Below are positions 32,745 to 34,375 of a DNA stretch of 34,375 bases, one piece after another; positions within the stretch are counted from its first letter, which is position 1; every line of letters begins with the position of its first letter. The translations under genes were made by a program, and so were the position numbers. Under the pieces are notes generated by a model that saw only the letters and a program-made list of their open reading frames with translations, was not told the origin of the DNA and made no database searches. The DNA comes from Lachnospiraceae bacterium (GTDB lineage Bacteria; Bacillota; Clostridia; Lachnospirales; Lachnospiraceae): the NCBI GenBank assembly GCA_017503735.1, contig JAFVSN010000028.1, positions 1 through 34,375 on the forward strand, read 5' to 3'.

Positions 32745-33248
32745 ATGAGTGAATTTGAAGATTTATATAATTTATATTATAAAGATGTTTTTTATTATGT
32801 ATTAAAACTAACGGATTATCAGGAGTATATAGCAGAGGAAGTGACGCAAGAAAGCATTTACCAGGCATTTACTTCTCTTACTCGTTTTCGCGGAGAGTGT
32901 TCTGTAAAATCCTGGTTATGTCAGATTGCCAAGAATACATATTACAAATATCTTAGAACTCATGCAAAGGAAACCTATCTGGACGAGGACTTTCAGCGAC
33001 AACAGGAGGGAGAAGACATTAGTACCCAACTGGAAAAAAGGCAAATGATATCTCACATAAGAAAAGTAATTGCAGACTTGGACGAACGAAGTCGAAAAGT
33101 TGTGGAGTATCGTTTGTTTGATGAAAAGCCTTATAAGAAGATAGGGGAACTAATAGGAATTAGAGAAGCAACGGCAAAAGTGTTGTTCTCACGGGCAAAA
33201 GTAAAGATTAGACAACGGTTAAAGGAGGAATATGGTTATGAAATATAA
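32745..33248 (+). CDS. ECF-type sigma-70 family RNA polymerase sigma factor
   Basis: A 167-residue ECF sigma factor. Region 2 (about 8-75) contains YKDVFYYVLKLTDYQEYIAE, EVTQESIYQAFTSL and FRGECSVKSWLCQIAKNTYY. Region 4 (about 110-160) has LDERSRKVVEYRLFDEKPYK, then KIGELIGIREATAKVLFSRA as the DNA-recognition helix. AAAGGAGG lies 8 nt upstream of the ATG. It overlaps the next gene, an anti-sigma factor, by 11 bp. The coding sequence is noticeably AT-richer than the upstream genes (for example many TTA and TAT codons), suggesting acquisition by transfer. Confidence 0.9.
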   Translation: MSEFEDLYNLYYKDVFYYVLKLTDYQEYIAEEVTQESIYQAFTSLTRFRGECSVKSWLCQIAKNTYYKYLRTHAKETYLDEDFQRQQEGEDISTQLEKRQMISHIRKVIADLDERSRKVVEYRLFDEKPYKKIGELIGIREATAKVLFSRAKVKIRQRLKEEYGYEI

Positions 33249-34038
33249 GTGTGATATGGTAAAGGATTTGATGCCTCTTTGTCTGGATCATGAGGCTTCA
33301 GAGTCAAGTGAGCAGACTGTAATTGAGCATTTGGCAGAATGCAGGGAATGTTCAAAATATTATGAGGCTCTTGGAAAAGAAATGGAGCCCATAGAAATAC
33401 AAAATGATAAAGAGAACAAGTACATACGTCTGGCATCTAAATTGCGAAAGAAAAGAAAAATAACAGCTGCTTTTATCGCCTTGTTTGTTTGTATATTTTG
33501 TTTTATCTGCTTACGTTATGCCAATGGTTATCGCCTAAGTTCCAGAGCAGCGGCAGATTTAAGCGGCAGATTAAAGGATGTATCACAAATAGTAGCTTGT
33601 TATGAGTGGAAGGATGATTTACATTTTTATATTTATGATAGTGCTAGTTGCTATGATGTAGTTCATGTGGAAAAAACATTACTGGGGTGGAAGCAATTTG
33701 ATACATATTTAAATTGGCCTAAATGGAGTATATATGAAGAAAATATCGGCATTGAGATGGCTGGTTCGACTCTTCACTTTCGGTATGATGAAGGAGTGCA
33801 GTTATTTCCGGTTAGGGTATACGATGAAAATGTGAAAAGTATAGAAGTAACTTGCTTTGGGCAAACACAGACAAAGGAAGTTTCTTCGGGCGAGGTGGTT
33901 CTGTTTACATTTGACGCTCCACTTGGACAGTCAAACGAAGAAGTTGAGGCAACTGCTTATGATGAAAGCGGAAATGCTGTTTATCGCTTGGAAATCCAGA
34001 ACGGAATGTGGATTTGGGTATCTATTTTACAGGAATAA
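33238..34038 (+). CDS. Membrane-bound anti-sigma factor with zinc-finger (zf-HC2) domain
   Basis: A 266-residue protein predicted to hold the neighbouring sigma factor at the membrane. The N-terminal anti-sigma zinc domain has the HxxxCxxC pattern in HLAECREC (His31, Cys35, Cys38). One transmembrane helix is at about 76-96 (ITAAFIALFVCIFCFICLRY). The extracytoplasmic domain of about 170 residues is the likely signal-sensing part; I do not recognise its fold. The start at 33238 has AAAGGAGG 9 nt upstream; an in-frame ATG at 33232 is only 3 nt from it. Overlap with the sigma gene implies coupled synthesis. The signal is unknown. Confidence 0.85.
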   Translation: MKYKCDMVKDLMPLCLDHEASESSEQTVIEHLAECRECSKYYEALGKEMEPIEIQNDKENKYIRLASKLRKKRKITAAFIALFVCIFCFICLRYANGYRLSSRAAADLSGRLKDVSQIVACYEWKDDLHFYIYDSASCYDVVHVEKTLLGWKQFDTYLNWPKWSIYEENIGIEMAGSTLHFRYDEGVQLFPVRVYDENVKSIEVTCFGQTQTKEVSSGEVVLFTFDAPLGQSNEEVEATAYDESGNAVYRLEIQNGMWIWVSILQE

Positions 34039-34094
34039 TGGAGAGATAACTTTCAGTAATACGTTCTGTTGCTGTGATGATTTTTCTACGATAT

Positions 34095-34112
34095 ACTCCT
34101 TCAAAAAGGAGT
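34095..34112 (+). promoter_or_regulatory. Hairpin overlapping the recombinase ribosome binding site
   Basis: ACTCCTT (34095-34101) and AAGGAGT (34106-34112) form a 7-bp stem with a CAAA loop. The 3' arm is the only Shine-Dalgarno-like sequence before the recombinase, so folding would hide it. Confidence 0.5.
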
Positions 34113-34120
34113 GTGCTCTT

Positions 34121-34375
34121 ATTGGTAGGGAAATTTACTACATCCTCAATGATATGGCGGAAGTGTTAAATGCATCGCAGATGCAAAGATTACAAGAGGT
34201 TCTGGTAAAACGCTTATCTGAAAAGGCTACATCAGATTGTGCACAGACCACGAATGTGGAATTTTTGGATATGTTTTTAACTGCAAAGCATTTAGAAGGG
34301 TGTTCTGACAAAACAATACGCTATTATAGGTGTAATATTGAAAAAATGCTGGATACAATAAATATTCCGGTGATA
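34121..34375 (+). CDS. Tyrosine recombinase/integrase, N-terminal part (runs off window)
   Basis: An open frame to the window edge with the N-terminal SAM-like (core-binding) domain of tyrosine recombinases. It reads IGREIYYILNDMAEVLNASQ, MQRLQEVLVKRLSEKA, then FLDMFLTAKHLEGCSDKTIR and YYRCNIEKMLDTINIPVI. The segment FLTAKHLEGCSDKTIRYY is typical of phage and transposon integrases. The start is uncertain: the only good ribosome binding site (AAGGAG, 34106-34111) is followed 9 nt later by ATT at 34121, with no ATG until MAEVLN (34153). The frame is open upstream too. The catalytic domain lies outside the window. The 34039-34120 gap holds only the hairpin at 34095-34112. Confidence 0.75.
   Translation, partial: MGREIYYILNDMAEVLNASQMQRLQEVLVKRLSEKATSDCAQTTNVEFLDMFLTAKHLEGCSDKTIRYYRCNIEKMLDTINIPVI

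Overview
The window looks like chromosomal DNA of an anaerobic Clostridia bacterium, most likely a motile Lachnospiraceae-type gut or rumen organism. The basis is the AddAB recombination pair, a DUF3842 protein, an ECF-transporter S component, a lipoprotein GH9 cellulase, a flagellin lysine-N-methylase, strong AAAGGAGG-type ribosome binding sites and TTGnnn-17-TATAAT promoters. This placement is inference from gene content; no rRNA or tRNA gene was seen.

Layout. 1-613 (minus) is the 5' end of carB. 614-1227 is a gene-free stretch with a strong promoter, a probable structured noncoding RNA, a run of 20-bp-period repeats and a terminator. A small membrane-anchored protein (minus) is divergent from addB-addA, which overlap and encode the AddAB helicase-nuclease; cysK follows, then a GH9 cellulase lipoprotein with its own promoter. 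A bidirectional terminator separates the cellulase from a convergent hemolysin III-family gene. A DUF3842 gene comes next, then a promoter and about 390 bp of densely packed hairpins leading into an ECF S component and an unusual fused kinase. After a frameshifted small-protein remnant come two linked genes (a coiled-coil protein and an XRE regulator) ending in a terminator, then tex, a cytosolic esterase, a YcxB-like membrane protein and the tsaE-tsaB-rimI cluster.

From 22.8 kb the genes are accessory: a membrane protein behind an inverted-repeat leader, a lipoprotein esterase, a rhomboid protease, a Nudix hydrolase, an FGGY sugar kinase with a good promoter and terminator, and a Fic protein whose 5' UTR carries three 12-bp tandem repeats. 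From 28.4 to 32.6 kb intact genes (peptidase S51, an XRE-desulfoferrodoxin fusion, FliB) alternate with three broken ones (an ADGPT-motif protein, a methyltransferase and an HD-domain protein). After a terminator at 32.66 kb the base composition becomes more AT-rich, with an ECF sigma/anti-sigma pair and the start of a tyrosine recombinase at the window edge, which suggests the border of an integrated element.

The observations most worth following up are the hairpin-rich leader of the ECF S component, the noncoding RNA at 0.8-1.2 kb flanked by 20-bp units, the XRE-desulfoferrodoxin fusion that lacks one iron-ligand histidine, the tandem repeats in the fic 5' UTR, and the HD-domain gene broken at a G7 and a T6 tract.
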